From contig NZ_JAQZAT010000005.1 in the NCBI RefSeq assembly GCF_028736925.1, positions 223,073 through 287,072 of the forward strand: a DNA stretch of 64,000 nucleotides, in the 5' to 3' direction. The stretch's first letter is position 1. Each line of letters begins with the position of its first letter. The stretch is from Flavivirga sp. 57AJ16 (GTDB taxonomy: Bacteria; Bacteroidota; Bacteroidia; Flavobacteriales; Flavobacteriaceae). This document shows, in pieces, positions 1-8,776 of this stretch. The notes under the pieces were generated by a model. That model was not told the DNA's origin. It saw only the letters and a program-made list of their open reading frames with translations, and did no database searches. The position numbers were made by a program, and so were the translations under genes.

Positions 1-832
1 TAGCATTAATTTGAGATAAATTCTTTTTATAAAACTCAAAATTTTGCCTTCTGGCCTTAACCCTTTCATCGATCACTTCCATTTGCCCTCTTCCTATACC
101 TGCTAGGACATTGCTCATTCTATAATTATAACCTATAGATGAATGTTCATAATGAGGAGCATTATCCCTTGCTTGTGTTGATAGAAAAACGGCTTTTTCT
201 TTTAAGTCTTGATTCTTTACAATCAAAGCGCCTCCGCCTGAAGTGGTAATTATTTTATTACCATTAAAAGATAATATCCCGATATCTGAAAGCGTTGCAC
301 ATTTTTTATCAAAATATGTGCTCCCTAAAGCCTCTGCACTATCTTCTATTACAGGGATTTCATATTTTTTGGCAATGGCATTAATTTCATTTGCTTTATA
401 TGGCATACCATATAAGTGAACCGCTATGATGGCTTTTGGCTTTCTGTTTTTTTCAATTCTATCTTTAATAGCTATTTCCAACAACTCTGGAGACATATTC
501 CAAGTATCGGGCTCACTATCTATAAAAACAGGTGTGGCTCCTTGATACAGTATAGGATTTGCTGAAGCTGAAAAAGTAAAACTTTGACATAAAACTTCAT
601 CGCCTTTGGATACATTAAGTAATTGAAGTGCTAGGTGAATAGCAGCGGTGCCTGAACTTAAGGCAGCAACATGCTTATCTTCACCTAAATAATTTCTTAA
701 ATCATTTTCAAAACCATCAACATGAGGACCTAATGGAGCAATCCAATTAGTATCGAAAGCTTCCTTTACAAATTTTTGCTCCGACCCTCCCATGTGAGGA
801 GATGATAAATATATTTTGGTTTTGGTCAACAT
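1..832 (-). CDS. DegT/DnrJ/EryC1-family PLP aminotransferase, 3' end cut by window edge
   Basis: About 277 codons are present, reading from an ATG at 832 toward the left edge; the C-terminus lies outside the window. The N-terminus (MLTKTKIYLSSPHMGG) and the track SGTAAIHLALQ, EDSAEALGS and SFNGNKIITTSGGG are classic for sugar aminotransferases of the DegT fold. The PLP lysine should be about K193 in SFNGNK. Members of this family aminate keto-sugar nucleotides in the cytoplasm (PglE/Per/WecE type). It is divergent from the epimerase/dehydrogenase operon across a 690-bp gap. The exact sugar substrate cannot be read from sequence. Family assignment is firm; the PglE-like subtype is inferred from the PglC/PglD-like genes further along. 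Confidence 0.9.
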   Translation of the reverse strand, partial: MLTKTKIYLSSPHMGGSEQKFVKEAFDTNWIAPLGPHVDGFENDLRNYLGEDKHVAALSSGTAAIHLALQLLNVSKGDEVLCQSFTFSASANPILYQGATPVFIDSEPDTWNMSPELLEIAIKDRIEKNRKPKAIIAVHLYGMPYKANEINAIAKKYEIPVIEDSAEALGSTYFDKKCATLSDIGILSFNGNKIITTSGGGALIVKNQDLKEKAVFLSTQARDNAPHYEHSSIGYNYRMSNVLAGIGRGQMEVIDERVKARRQNFEFYKKNLSQINA

Positions 833-1522
833 TTATAAATTTTGTGATTTCAGTTTACTGCATAACATAACCATATAATTTTTATAATTATATAATTTAA
901 ATACGCATGTTTATCTGAATGATTTCCCTCTTTATTCATAAAACAAAAATTAATTAATATTTATAGCTTAAATTGATTTTTAGTATTAAGTGATTTTTAA
1001 AATATTTATTTAATATTAATCTATACTCTTTATTTACAGACTTAATGATTGAGAGGTTTTGAAAATATTTTTACTTATCATTTTAATACAATTAAATTAA
1101 TAGGCTATTAATCAATTCAATTTGTGTTTTACGGTGTAAATTTAGTAATTGTTTTAAAGCAACAAGATTAGATTTAACTTAATTCGCTAAAAGAGTGATT
1201 AAAATCGGTTAAATACATTTGTCTTTTTAGTTAAAAGTAAAAGTATGCATATCGTCGATTAAGTAATTTCAATTTTGGACTGAATAATTTATTTAGGGCT
1301 TTAATAAATGTAAAAATTTACATACAAATAATGAGAGCTAGACCAGTTTTGTTATTGTTATAGATACACTCATTATTTTTATAAAAAGCATTGTTTGGTC
1401 GGTTATATTGACACATAAATGAATTTCATCGGAAAAAATGGAACCTTGATGTAATTAGTTAACCTGTTACGTTTATTTTTTTCATATTTGTGCCGAAATA
1501 AAAATAAATCCCGAATCTAAAA
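833..1522. other. 690-bp AT-rich divergent intergenic region
   Basis: No supportable gene. It separates the divergent aminotransferase and epimerase genes and should hold both promoters. Two palindromes stand out: TTTAC-GGT-GTAAA at 1128-1140 and the 16-bp ATGTAAAAATTTACAT at 1308-1323. A TACATTTG box (matching the Bacteroidota -7 consensus TAnnTTTG) lies at 1214-1221, without a clear -33 partner. A reverse ORF across 1459-1701 overlaps the epimerase and is a shadow. Confidence 0.5.
1308..1323. promoter_or_regulatory. 16-bp perfect palindrome upstream of polysaccharide operon
   Basis: ATGTAAAAATTTACAT is self-complementary and lies about 200 bp upstream of the first operon gene. Its half-site TGTAAA/TTTACA is the same as in the palindrome at 38595-38608 near the XRE regulator. 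An operator role is inference only. Confidence 0.35.
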
Positions 1523-2521
1523 ATGACAGAACAACAACTAAAAATTCTACTAGGAAAAAAGATACTTGTTACAGGCGGTGCTGGCTTTATTGGCTCTAAC
1601 CTTTGTGAGGTTTTATTAAACCATAACATAAAGATCGTTTGCTTAGATAATTTCTCAACAGGAAAGCAAACCAACATAGCGCCTTTTTTAAATAATGACA
1701 ATTTTAAGTTAATTGAAGGTGATATTAGAAATCTTGATGATTGTCATAAAGCATGCGTTGATATTGACTATGTATTGCACCAAGCCGCTTTAGGTTCTGT
1801 ACCTAGATCTATTAACGACCCTATCACTACAAATGATGTGAATGTATCTGGCTTTTTAAATATGCTGGTTGCGGCAAGGGATGCAGGTGTGAAAAGATTT
1901 ATTTATGCTGCAAGTTCTTCCACTTATGGAGACCATAAAGCTTTACCAAAAGTAGAGGATACCATTGGAAAACCATTGTCTCCTTATGCTATTACTAAAT
2001 ATGTGAATGAATTATATGCCGATATTTTTTATAGCACATATAAATTGGACACTATTGGACTCCGTTATTTTAATGTTTTCGGAAAAAGACAAGATCCTAA
2101 CGGTGCTTATGCAGCAGTCATACCAAAATTTGTTCAACAATTTGTTAGTCATGAGTCTCCTGTTATTAATGGTGATGGAAGCTATTCTAGAGATTTTACA
2201 TACATTGACAATGTAGTACAAATGAATATTAATGCATTAACTGTTGATAATAAAGAAGCATTAAATACGGTTTACAATGTCGCTTATGGAGAACGAACTA
2301 CTCTAATTGAATTAGCGACTCTATTAAAAGAATATTTATCTGAATTTGATAGCGTTATAGGTAATATTGAAATAAAACACAGAGATAATAGAATTGGAGA
2401 TATCCCTCACTCTTTAGCTTCTATTGATAAAGCAAAACAATTATTGAATTATAACCCTAAGTATAATATTAGTAGTGGCTTGAAAGAAGCTGTTAACTGG
2501 TATTGGAAAAATTTAAAATAA
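1523..2521 (+). CDS. wbpP: UDP-N-acetylglucosamine 4-epimerase (WbpP/WbgU-like SDR)
   Basis: 332 aa, extended short-chain dehydrogenase. The NAD-binding GGAGFIG is at residues 18-24, the active-site Ser/Thr in SSST is around 131-134, and the catalytic Tyr155/Lys159 pair sits in SPYAITKY. Segments such as KVEDTIGKPLSPYA and NELYADIF are typical of the WbpP branch that interconverts UDP-GlcNAc and UDP-GalNAc. It lies 26 bp upstream of a WbpO/TviB-like UDP-sugar 6-dehydrogenase, the usual partner, so the pair should supply UDP-GalNAcA in the cytoplasm. First gene of the long plus-strand operon. A Gne/GalE-type specificity for UDP-Glc cannot be excluded from sequence alone. Confidence 0.9.
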   Translation: MTEQQLKILLGKKILVTGGAGFIGSNLCEVLLNHNIKIVCLDNFSTGKQTNIAPFLNNDNFKLIEGDIRNLDDCHKACVDIDYVLHQAALGSVPRSINDPITTNDVNVSGFLNMLVAARDAGVKRFIYAASSSTYGDHKALPKVEDTIGKPLSPYAITKYVNELYADIFYSTYKLDTIGLRYFNVFGKRQDPNGAYAAVIPKFVQQFVSHESPVINGDGSYSRDFTYIDNVVQMNINALTVDNKEALNTVYNVAYGERTTLIELATLLKEYLSEFDSVIGNIEIKHRDNRIGDIPHSLASIDKAKQLLNYNPKYNISSGLKEAVNWYWKNLK

Positions 2522-2547
2522 GTTAGTTATATTATCAAATAAAAATA

Positions 2548-3828
2548 ATGAAGGATATAAAAATTGCTATTATAGGTTTAGGCTACGTAGGTCTTCCTTT
2601 GGCTAGGCTTTTCGCAACAAAATATGATGTTATAGGCTTTGATATTAATCAAGAAAGAATAGATGAATTAAAACAAGGAAACGACGCAACTTTAGAAGTT
2701 GAATCCAGTGTTTTAACATCTGTTCTAAAACATAATTCAAATGACGGTATAGGTTTATTTTGTTCTTCAAATCTTGAAGATATTAAAGATTGTAACTATT
2801 ATATAGTTACTGTCCCTACTCCTATCGATAAAAACAATCGTCCAGATTTAACACCTTTATATAAATCTAGTGAAACGGTTGCTAAAGTTCTTAAAAAGAA
2901 TGATATTGTTATTTACGAATCTACTGTATATCCAGGCGTTACCGAAGATGAATGTATCCCGGTATTAGAAAAAATAAGTGGACTAAAGTTCAATGAAGAT
3001 TTTTATGCAGGCTATTCCCCTGAAAGAATCAATCCGGGAGACAAACTCCATACTGTAGATAAAATACTTAAAGTGACAGCTGGTTCAACCCCAGAGATTG
3101 GTAAAAAAGTAGATGCTTTATACGCTAGTGTTATAACAGCTGGTACCCATTTAGCACCTACCATTAAAGTTGCTGAAGCTGCTAAAGTCATTGAAAACTC
3201 CCAGCGCGATATAAATATTGCTTTTGTTAATGAATTGGCCAAAATTTTCAATTTAATGAATATTGATACACATTCTGTATTGGAAGCTGCTGGAACTAAA
3301 TGGAATTTTCTACCATTTAAACCAGGATTAGTTGGCGGACATTGTATTGGTGTAGACCCCTATTATTTAGCACAAAAAGCCCAGGAAGTGGGATACCATC
3401 CAGAAATTATATTGGCAGGTCGTCGTGTTAATGATAGTATGGGACAATATGTGGCTTCTGAAGTTATCAAATTAATGGTAAAAAACGATATACGTATAAA
3501 AGGGGCTAACATATTGGCTTTAGGTATTACATTTAAAGAAAATTGTCCAGACGTTAGGAATACTAAAGCCGTTGATGTCATTAATCAGTTGAAAAGCTAT
3601 GGCACACAAGTAACGGTATACGATCCATGGGCAAACCCAGAAGAAGTAAAGCATGAATACAATTTACAAACCGTAAAACAATTACCTGAAGGCACATTTG
3701 ATGCTGTTGTTTTAACAGTGGCTCATACAGAATTTCTTCAAGAAGACTTGGAATCATTATTAAAAACAAATGGGGTTTTATATGATGTTAAAGGTATTCT
3801 AAAAGGAAATATAAGTGGCAGATTGTGA
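2548..3828 (+). CDS. tviB: UDP-N-acetylhexosamine 6-dehydrogenase (WbpO/TviB-like)
   Basis: 426 aa, nucleotide-sugar dehydrogenase of the UDP-Glc/GDP-Man dehydrogenase family. The Rossmann GLGYVG is at residues 10-15. The catalytic cysteine is C266 in VGGHCIGVDPYYL. The central-domain AAKVIENSQRDINIAFVNEL carries the conserved Lys and Asn (about K213, N217). The C-terminal UDP-binding domain contains FKENCPDVRNTK. The family oxidises C6 of UDP-HexNAc to the uronic acid using two NAD+. Adjacent to the WbpP-like epimerase, which points to UDP-GalNAcA as product. Subtype is inferred from similarity to the TviB/WbpO branch and from context. Confidence 0.9.
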   Translation: MKDIKIAIIGLGYVGLPLARLFATKYDVIGFDINQERIDELKQGNDATLEVESSVLTSVLKHNSNDGIGLFCSSNLEDIKDCNYYIVTVPTPIDKNNRPDLTPLYKSSETVAKVLKKNDIVIYESTVYPGVTEDECIPVLEKISGLKFNEDFYAGYSPERINPGDKLHTVDKILKVTAGSTPEIGKKVDALYASVITAGTHLAPTIKVAEAAKVIENSQRDINIAFVNELAKIFNLMNIDTHSVLEAAGTKWNFLPFKPGLVGGHCIGVDPYYLAQKAQEVGYHPEIILAGRRVNDSMGQYVASEVIKLMVKNDIRIKGANILALGITFKENCPDVRNTKAVDVINQLKSYGTQVTVYDPWANPEEVKHEYNLQTVKQLPEGTFDAVVLTVAHTEFLQEDLESLLKTNGVLYDVKGILKGNISGRL

Positions 3829-3877
3829 TTTTTAAAAATTCGTACACTAATCATTTCAAACTAAAACCACCTTCATT

Positions 3878-5404
3878 TTGAGCCAAATAAAAAAAGGAGC
3901 TTTTTTAAATTATGTTACAATTTTTCTAACTAATGTAGTTGGTTTAGTTCTAACACCTTTTATTTTAAATTACCTTGGAAAAGCAGAGTATGGCGTTTAT
4001 ACTACTATAGGGGCGCTAGTTGGTACTATGTCTATATTAGATTTAGGGCTCACTAATACAATCGTTCGTTTTGTAGCCAAATATCGTGCTGAAGAAGACA
4101 GAAAAGGAGAAGAGAATTTTTTGGCCACGACAATGCTTATCTATTTTGCTATTTCGGCTGTTATAATTCTTATCGGCTTTGGTTTTTATGGGTATATTGA
4201 ATCTTATTTCACAAAAATGAATGCCGATGAAATTCGTATAGCAAAGACCATTTTCGCGCTATTGATTTTTAATTTGGCTATTGGGTTTCCTGGTGGTAGT
4301 TTTAAAGGTATTTGCTATGGCTATGAATCTTTTGTATTTCCAAAAGCACTAAATATTTTCCGTTACATTATAAGATCACTTGTTGTGGTGGCTGTTTTGT
4401 TATTTGGTGGTAGGGCCATTGCCTTAGTTATTCTCGATACGATATTCAATATTATTATAATTTTTATCAATTGGTATTTTGTATACTTTAAATTAAAAGT
4501 AAGGTTCAAATTGCATAACTTGACTAAAAAATTCATCAAAGAGATTTTTAGTTATTCAACTTGGATTTTTGTGTTTTCATTGGTCGGTATTTTCCAATGG
4601 AAAGCCGGACATTGGATTCTAGGCAGGATAGCTTTACCCAGTGTTTTAACCATATATGGTATTGGTATTGTATTAGGCACATACTATGGTGCTTTTTCTA
4701 CAGCCATTTCAAGTGTGTTTTTACCACGAGCTACTAAAATGGCCGTAGGAAATGCTACTGGCGAAGAGTTAACTTCCATGATGATTAAAATTGGGCGAAT
4801 TTCTTTTATAATACTTATGTATATTTTTGGAGCCTTTTTGCTGTATGGAAATCAATTTGTATTCTTATGGGTTGGTAAAGAGCTAGGCGAAAACGGTAGC
4901 CATGAGTCTTGGTTTATAGCTATGCTTATAATGTGTGCTTATACGTTACCATTAGTTCAAGGCTTTGGAAACTCAATATTAGAAGCCAAAAGCAAATTAT
5001 CTTTTAAAGCCATTTTATATCTTACATTTGTAATTACAGGAGCTGCTTTTGGTGCCTATTTGGCCAAATCTCAAGGTGCCATTGGTATGATTTACGGAAC
5101 TGTAGCTGGGTGGTTTATTGTGCAAAATGTCATGAATTTCTATTATCATAAAGTTATTGGTTTAAATATTATAAGATTTTTTAAAGAGCTATTCCATAAA
5201 ACACTTTTTGCTATATTATTAATCATTCTAATTGGCTACTTTATTAACTACATACCCGGAAGCGGTTGGATTAATTTTATTATAAAGTCTATTTCCTACT
5301 CTATTGTTTACATGTTTTTTATGTATACTATTGGAATTATCGGGTTTGAAAAACAATTATTTAAGAGTACACTTTCACCAGTATTAAAAAAGTTAAAACT
5401 ATAA
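3878..5404 (+). CDS. Wzx-type oligosaccharide flippase (MATE/MOP superfamily)
   Basis: 508 aa with about 12-14 hydrophobic segments spread over the whole length. The N-terminal pattern GAFLNYVTIFLTNVVGL followed by TPFILNYLGKAEYGVY is typical of polysaccharide-biosynthesis flippases that move undecaprenyl-linked repeat units across the inner membrane. The first codon used here is TTG at 3878; no ATG is available before the first membrane segment, so the start fits. The stop overlaps the next start (TAATG at 5402-5406), implying translational coupling to the PP-loop gene. Confidence 0.88.
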   Translation: MSQIKKGAFLNYVTIFLTNVVGLVLTPFILNYLGKAEYGVYTTIGALVGTMSILDLGLTNTIVRFVAKYRAEEDRKGEENFLATTMLIYFAISAVIILIGFGFYGYIESYFTKMNADEIRIAKTIFALLIFNLAIGFPGGSFKGICYGYESFVFPKALNIFRYIIRSLVVVAVLLFGGRAIALVILDTIFNIIIIFINWYFVYFKLKVRFKLHNLTKKFIKEIFSYSTWIFVFSLVGIFQWKAGHWILGRIALPSVLTIYGIGIVLGTYYGAFSTAISSVFLPRATKMAVGNATGEELTSMMIKIGRISFIILMYIFGAFLLYGNQFVFLWVGKELGENGSHESWFIAMLIMCAYTLPLVQGFGNSILEAKSKLSFKAILYLTFVITGAAFGAYLAKSQGAIGMIYGTVAGWFIVQNVMNFYYHKVIGLNIIRFFKELFHKTLFAILLIILIGYFINYIPGSGWINFIIKSISYSIVYMFFMYTIGIIGFEKQLFKSTLSPVLKKLKL

Positions 5405-6678
5405 TGCTTAAATTAAACAACTTAACCTTCGAAAATGACGGAAAAAAAATATCATATTCCTATGATATTGAAGGCCATGCTAAAAGTTATTTTGCTCTTA
5501 ACAAACCTTTTTACGTTTTATATGACCAGGATATAAGTAAAACTCCATTAAGCTTAGCTATTATTCCGTTGCTTTCCAATATAATGCCAATTTCATGGTT
5601 TGTGGGTTTCGATGTTTATATTGATGAAATAGATGAAACCTTTTATAACTCATTACTAGAATTGAAAAAGCAGTTTGTGAAATTTCATCCAAACAAAAAC
5701 ATTCAGGGCACTCTGCATTACAACAAGATTGTAAAAAATAAAATTGAAGGCACAAATACATCCTTACTTTTTAGTGGCGGTCTGGATTCTTTTGATTCTT
5801 TGACACGTCATTATGACAAAAAACCCTATTTAATATCAATTCATGGAGCCGATGTTGAAATAAAAGACACAGTTAGGTGGAACGAATTTAAAAAGTTTAA
5901 TTCTGAAGAAGATATACTGGATCTCTCCAGATTGTTTTATATAGAGTCTAACCTAAGAGAGTTCTATACTTACAAAGTAGATTTGTTAGTCGATCACCTA
6001 GGTTGGTGGGGAGCCGTTCAACATGGTATGGCATTAATAGGTGTATTATCCCCTTTAAGCTATAAATATGGTATTACAGATATAAATATAGCAGCGTCTG
6101 CTACAAACGAAATCACGTATAGTTGGGGATCTTCCCCCTATATTGATGAAAACATGAAGTGGGCAAATACAACTGTAACGCATGATGGTTATCAATTCAA
6201 AAGGACAGACAAAACGGATAATGTCGTCAAATTCGTAAACAACACGGAGTTTAATATTAAACTTAGGGTATGTTATGCCGATGAGCGGAAAGGTTATAAC
6301 TGTAACGTTTGTCATAAATGCCAACGTACTGCTTTAAGTTTAATCTTAGCTGGGGCAAACCCCAACGATTATGGATTTAATTTACCTAAAAATTTTTATG
6401 AATTAATTTTTATGAACTTTGGAGAAGACTGTATTATGACCAAAGGCATAAAGTATCAATGGACCTGTATTCAAGACAAGGCATTAGAAGTAGATACCTT
6501 TTTCGTATTAAACAATGAAGAAAAAGAAAGGGAAGCTATACAACGTTTTGCTAACTTAGATTTAGACAGCATTGTAAATAAAAATGAAGAAAAAGTAAAA
6601 CAAAAGAAAAAAAGGAACTTTTTGCTACGTCAAAAATTCCCAATGATATATAATATATATAAAAAACTTAAAAAATAA
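5404..6678 (+). CDS. PP-loop ATPase-like protein in polysaccharide operon
   Basis: 424 aa, no close named family recognised. The central LLFSGGLDSFDS places an SGGxDS PP-loop (ATP pyrophosphatase, as in QueC, ExsB or asparagine-synthase-like enzymes) at residues 124-129. A Cys group follows: C290 plus C300-x2-C303-x2-C306 in GYNCNVCHKCQRTAL, which looks like a metal-binding cluster as in QueC. The N-terminal about 110 residues have no recognised domain, and the C-terminus is Lys-rich. It overlaps the flippase stop by one base and precedes the pyruvyl transferase by 8 bp, so it belongs to the operon. An adenylating or amidating step on a sugar is possible, but no function can be assigned. Confidence 0.75.
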   Translation: MLKLNNLTFENDGKKISYSYDIEGHAKSYFALNKPFYVLYDQDISKTPLSLAIIPLLSNIMPISWFVGFDVYIDEIDETFYNSLLELKKQFVKFHPNKNIQGTLHYNKIVKNKIEGTNTSLLFSGGLDSFDSLTRHYDKKPYLISIHGADVEIKDTVRWNEFKKFNSEEDILDLSRLFYIESNLREFYTYKVDLLVDHLGWWGAVQHGMALIGVLSPLSYKYGITDINIAASATNEITYSWGSSPYIDENMKWANTTVTHDGYQFKRTDKTDNVVKFVNNTEFNIKLRVCYADERKGYNCNVCHKCQRTALSLILAGANPNDYGFNLPKNFYELIFMNFGEDCIMTKGIKYQWTCIQDKALEVDTFFVLNNEEKEREAIQRFANLDLDSIVNKNEEKVKQKKKRNFLLRQKFPMIYNIYKKLKK

Positions 6679-6686
6679 GTAAAAAA

Positions 6687-7661
6687 ATGCACTACGGATT
6701 ATTAACTTATCAAGAAGGTAAAGAAAAGTACAATGTTGGAGATTATGTACAGAGTTTAGCCGCTAGACAATTTCTTCCTCAAACCGATCAATTCATGAAT
6801 AGGGAAAAGTTGGGAGCATATGATGGAGAAACCATTAAATTAATAATGAATGGTTGGTTTACACACAACATTCATCATTGGGTTCCTGCAAAAGAAATAG
6901 CCCCTTTATTTGTATCATTCCACATGAATTCTACAGCAGCTCCTTTCATGTTAACTGAAAAGGGTATTGATTACCTTAAATCACATGAACCTATTGGTTG
7001 TAGAGATAAATTTACCGTGAAACTATTAAAAGAAAAAGGGATAGATGCTTATTTTACAGGTTGTTTAACTTTGACTTTGGATAACTACAAGGTAGACGAT
7101 TCTCTAAGAGGTGATGATATTTATATTGTAGATCCTTTTTACAATTATCCAACGCAGGAAAAACTTTTCTTAACCCCTAAACATTTTGTTAGAGGTATTT
7201 TAAAGGGTGATGCACTCAATCTTGGTAAGATAAAAAAACAGCTAAAAAAAGTTGTTGATAAAGATTTACTAGAATCGGCTAACTATGTGACTCAAATTTT
7301 ACCTGTTGGTAAGCAGACTGATGAAGAAAAATTTGCTTATGCCGAAGAATGCCTTAAAAAATATGCTAAAGCCAAACTAGTAATTACATCGAGAATACAT
7401 TGTGCCCTACCCTGCTTAGCTATGGGAACACCAGTAATATTTTTAAACTCTTTTAACACCTTTGTAGATACTTGTAGGTTTGACGGTATCATTGAATTGT
7501 TTAATCGCATAGATATTGCAGATGATGGTAGTTTTACTAATAACTTTGGCCTAGATGGTAAAATTACAAAGGACACTATGGTAACTAACTTAGGCCTGCA
7601 TCATGCATTAGCAGAACCTTTAAAGGAAAAGTGTAAAAGCTTTATTTCTAAAAACCCATAG
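6687..7661 (+). CDS. Polysaccharide pyruvyl transferase family protein
   Basis: 324 aa, PS_pyruv_trans fold. Seen: an N-terminal YNVGDYVQSLAARQFLP (the family's GNxGDxxQ-like start), the PIGCRDKFTVKLLKEKGI block, YFTGCLTLTL, and the C-terminal KLVITSRIHCALPCLAMGTPVIF, the family's hallmark SRxH segment. Family members transfer pyruvate from PEP to a sugar as a ketal, adding a negative charge. Within bacterial EPS clusters some members act in other roles. Between the PP-loop gene (8 bp) and a GT4 (10 bp) in one operon. Confidence 0.85.
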   Translation: MHYGLLTYQEGKEKYNVGDYVQSLAARQFLPQTDQFMNREKLGAYDGETIKLIMNGWFTHNIHHWVPAKEIAPLFVSFHMNSTAAPFMLTEKGIDYLKSHEPIGCRDKFTVKLLKEKGIDAYFTGCLTLTLDNYKVDDSLRGDDIYIVDPFYNYPTQEKLFLTPKHFVRGILKGDALNLGKIKKQLKKVVDKDLLESANYVTQILPVGKQTDEEKFAYAEECLKKYAKAKLVITSRIHCALPCLAMGTPVIFLNSFNTFVDTCRFDGIIELFNRIDIADDGSFTNNFGLDGKITKDTMVTNLGLHHALAEPLKEKCKSFISKNP

Positions 7662-7671
7662 TGAAATAGTA

Positions 7672-8769
7672 ATGACTTTACTTTATATAACAAACCAAAT
7701 ATGCGGAGCTGCGGGACTAGAAAGAGTATTGTCTCTAAAGGCAAGCTACCTTGCAGATAAATTAAATTATAAAGTACATATTCTTACACTAAACCAAAAT
7801 CAACAACCTTTATTTTATACGTTTAGTGATAAGTTAGTCTATCATGATATTACCGTAAAAGGGAATTTTATAAAATATATAAATAATTACATCTCTAAAA
7901 TTAAAGCTAAAGTAAAGGAAATTAACCCTGATATCATTTCTGTTTGTGACGATGGTCTAAAAGCCTTTTTTTTACCACATATATTATGTAAAAAATGCCC
8001 TATGATTTATGAAAGACATGTATCTAAGAACATTCAAACCCAAACTGATCAGGTATCTTTCCTTCATAAAATAAAAACCAATATTGTTTATTCAATAATG
8101 GGCATTGCAGCAAAAAAGTATGATAAGTTTATTGTTCTAACTAAAGATAATCTTAAAGAGTGGAACTTACCAAACATAGAAGTTATAAGCAACCCATTAT
8201 CCTTTTATCCAAAGGTTACATCAAAACTAACCAATAAAAAAGTACTAGCGGTCGGTAGACAATGTTTCCAAAAGGGATACGATCGATTGCTTAAAAGTTG
8301 GGAGATCATTTCTAAAAAACATCCAGATTGGAGTTTAGAAATATATGGGAAATTTGAAGAAGGTGAGCCTTATAAAGAATTAGCGACTCGTTTAGGGATT
8401 AGTGATAGTGTAACATTTTATAAACCAGTGAAAAACATAGGCGATGTATATAAAGAATCTTCTATTTATGTAATGTCATCAAGGTTTGAAGGTTTTGGAA
8501 TGGTCTTAATTGAAGCCATGTCCTACGGTGTTCCATGTGTCTCTTATAATTGCCCTTGTGGCCCTCAAGAGATTATTTCGAATGAAAAAGATGGATTTTT
8601 AGTAGAAAATGGAAATATTAAACTTTTTGCAGAACAAGTTGAAAAGCTTATAGAAAATCAAGATTTAAGGTTAAAAATGGGTGTTAATGCCAGAGAAAAA
8701 GCAACTCAATATTTTCCAGATGTCATTGTTCCCAAGTGGGATGTATTATTTAAAAGCTTAATTAAGTAA
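7672..8769 (+). CDS. Glycosyltransferase family 4
   Basis: 365 aa, GT-B fold. The N-terminal domain begins TLLYITNQICGAAGLERVLS. The donor-binding C-terminal domain has LAVGRQCFQKGYDRLL and the retaining-GT4 EX7E signature in SSRFEGFGMVLIEAMSYG, followed by GPQEII. It probably adds a hexose or HexNAc to the undecaprenyl-linked repeat unit at the cytoplasmic face. The start ATG is 10 bp after the pyruvyl transferase stop. Sugar specificity cannot be read. Confidence 0.88.
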   Translation: MTLLYITNQICGAAGLERVLSLKASYLADKLNYKVHILTLNQNQQPLFYTFSDKLVYHDITVKGNFIKYINNYISKIKAKVKEINPDIISVCDDGLKAFFLPHILCKKCPMIYERHVSKNIQTQTDQVSFLHKIKTNIVYSIMGIAAKKYDKFIVLTKDNLKEWNLPNIEVISNPLSFYPKVTSKLTNKKVLAVGRQCFQKGYDRLLKSWEIISKKHPDWSLEIYGKFEEGEPYKELATRLGISDSVTFYKPVKNIGDVYKESSIYVMSSRFEGFGMVLIEAMSYGVPCVSYNCPCGPQEIISNEKDGFLVENGNIKLFAEQVEKLIENQDLRLKMGVNAREKATQYFPDVIVPKWDVLFKSLIK

Positions 8770-8776
8770 TGAATTT

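Noticed and set aside
1459..1701. Reverse-strand 80-codon ORF at the start of the epimerase gene
   Set aside because: It lies opposite the conserved Rossmann part of the epimerase and has no family features; a shadow frame.
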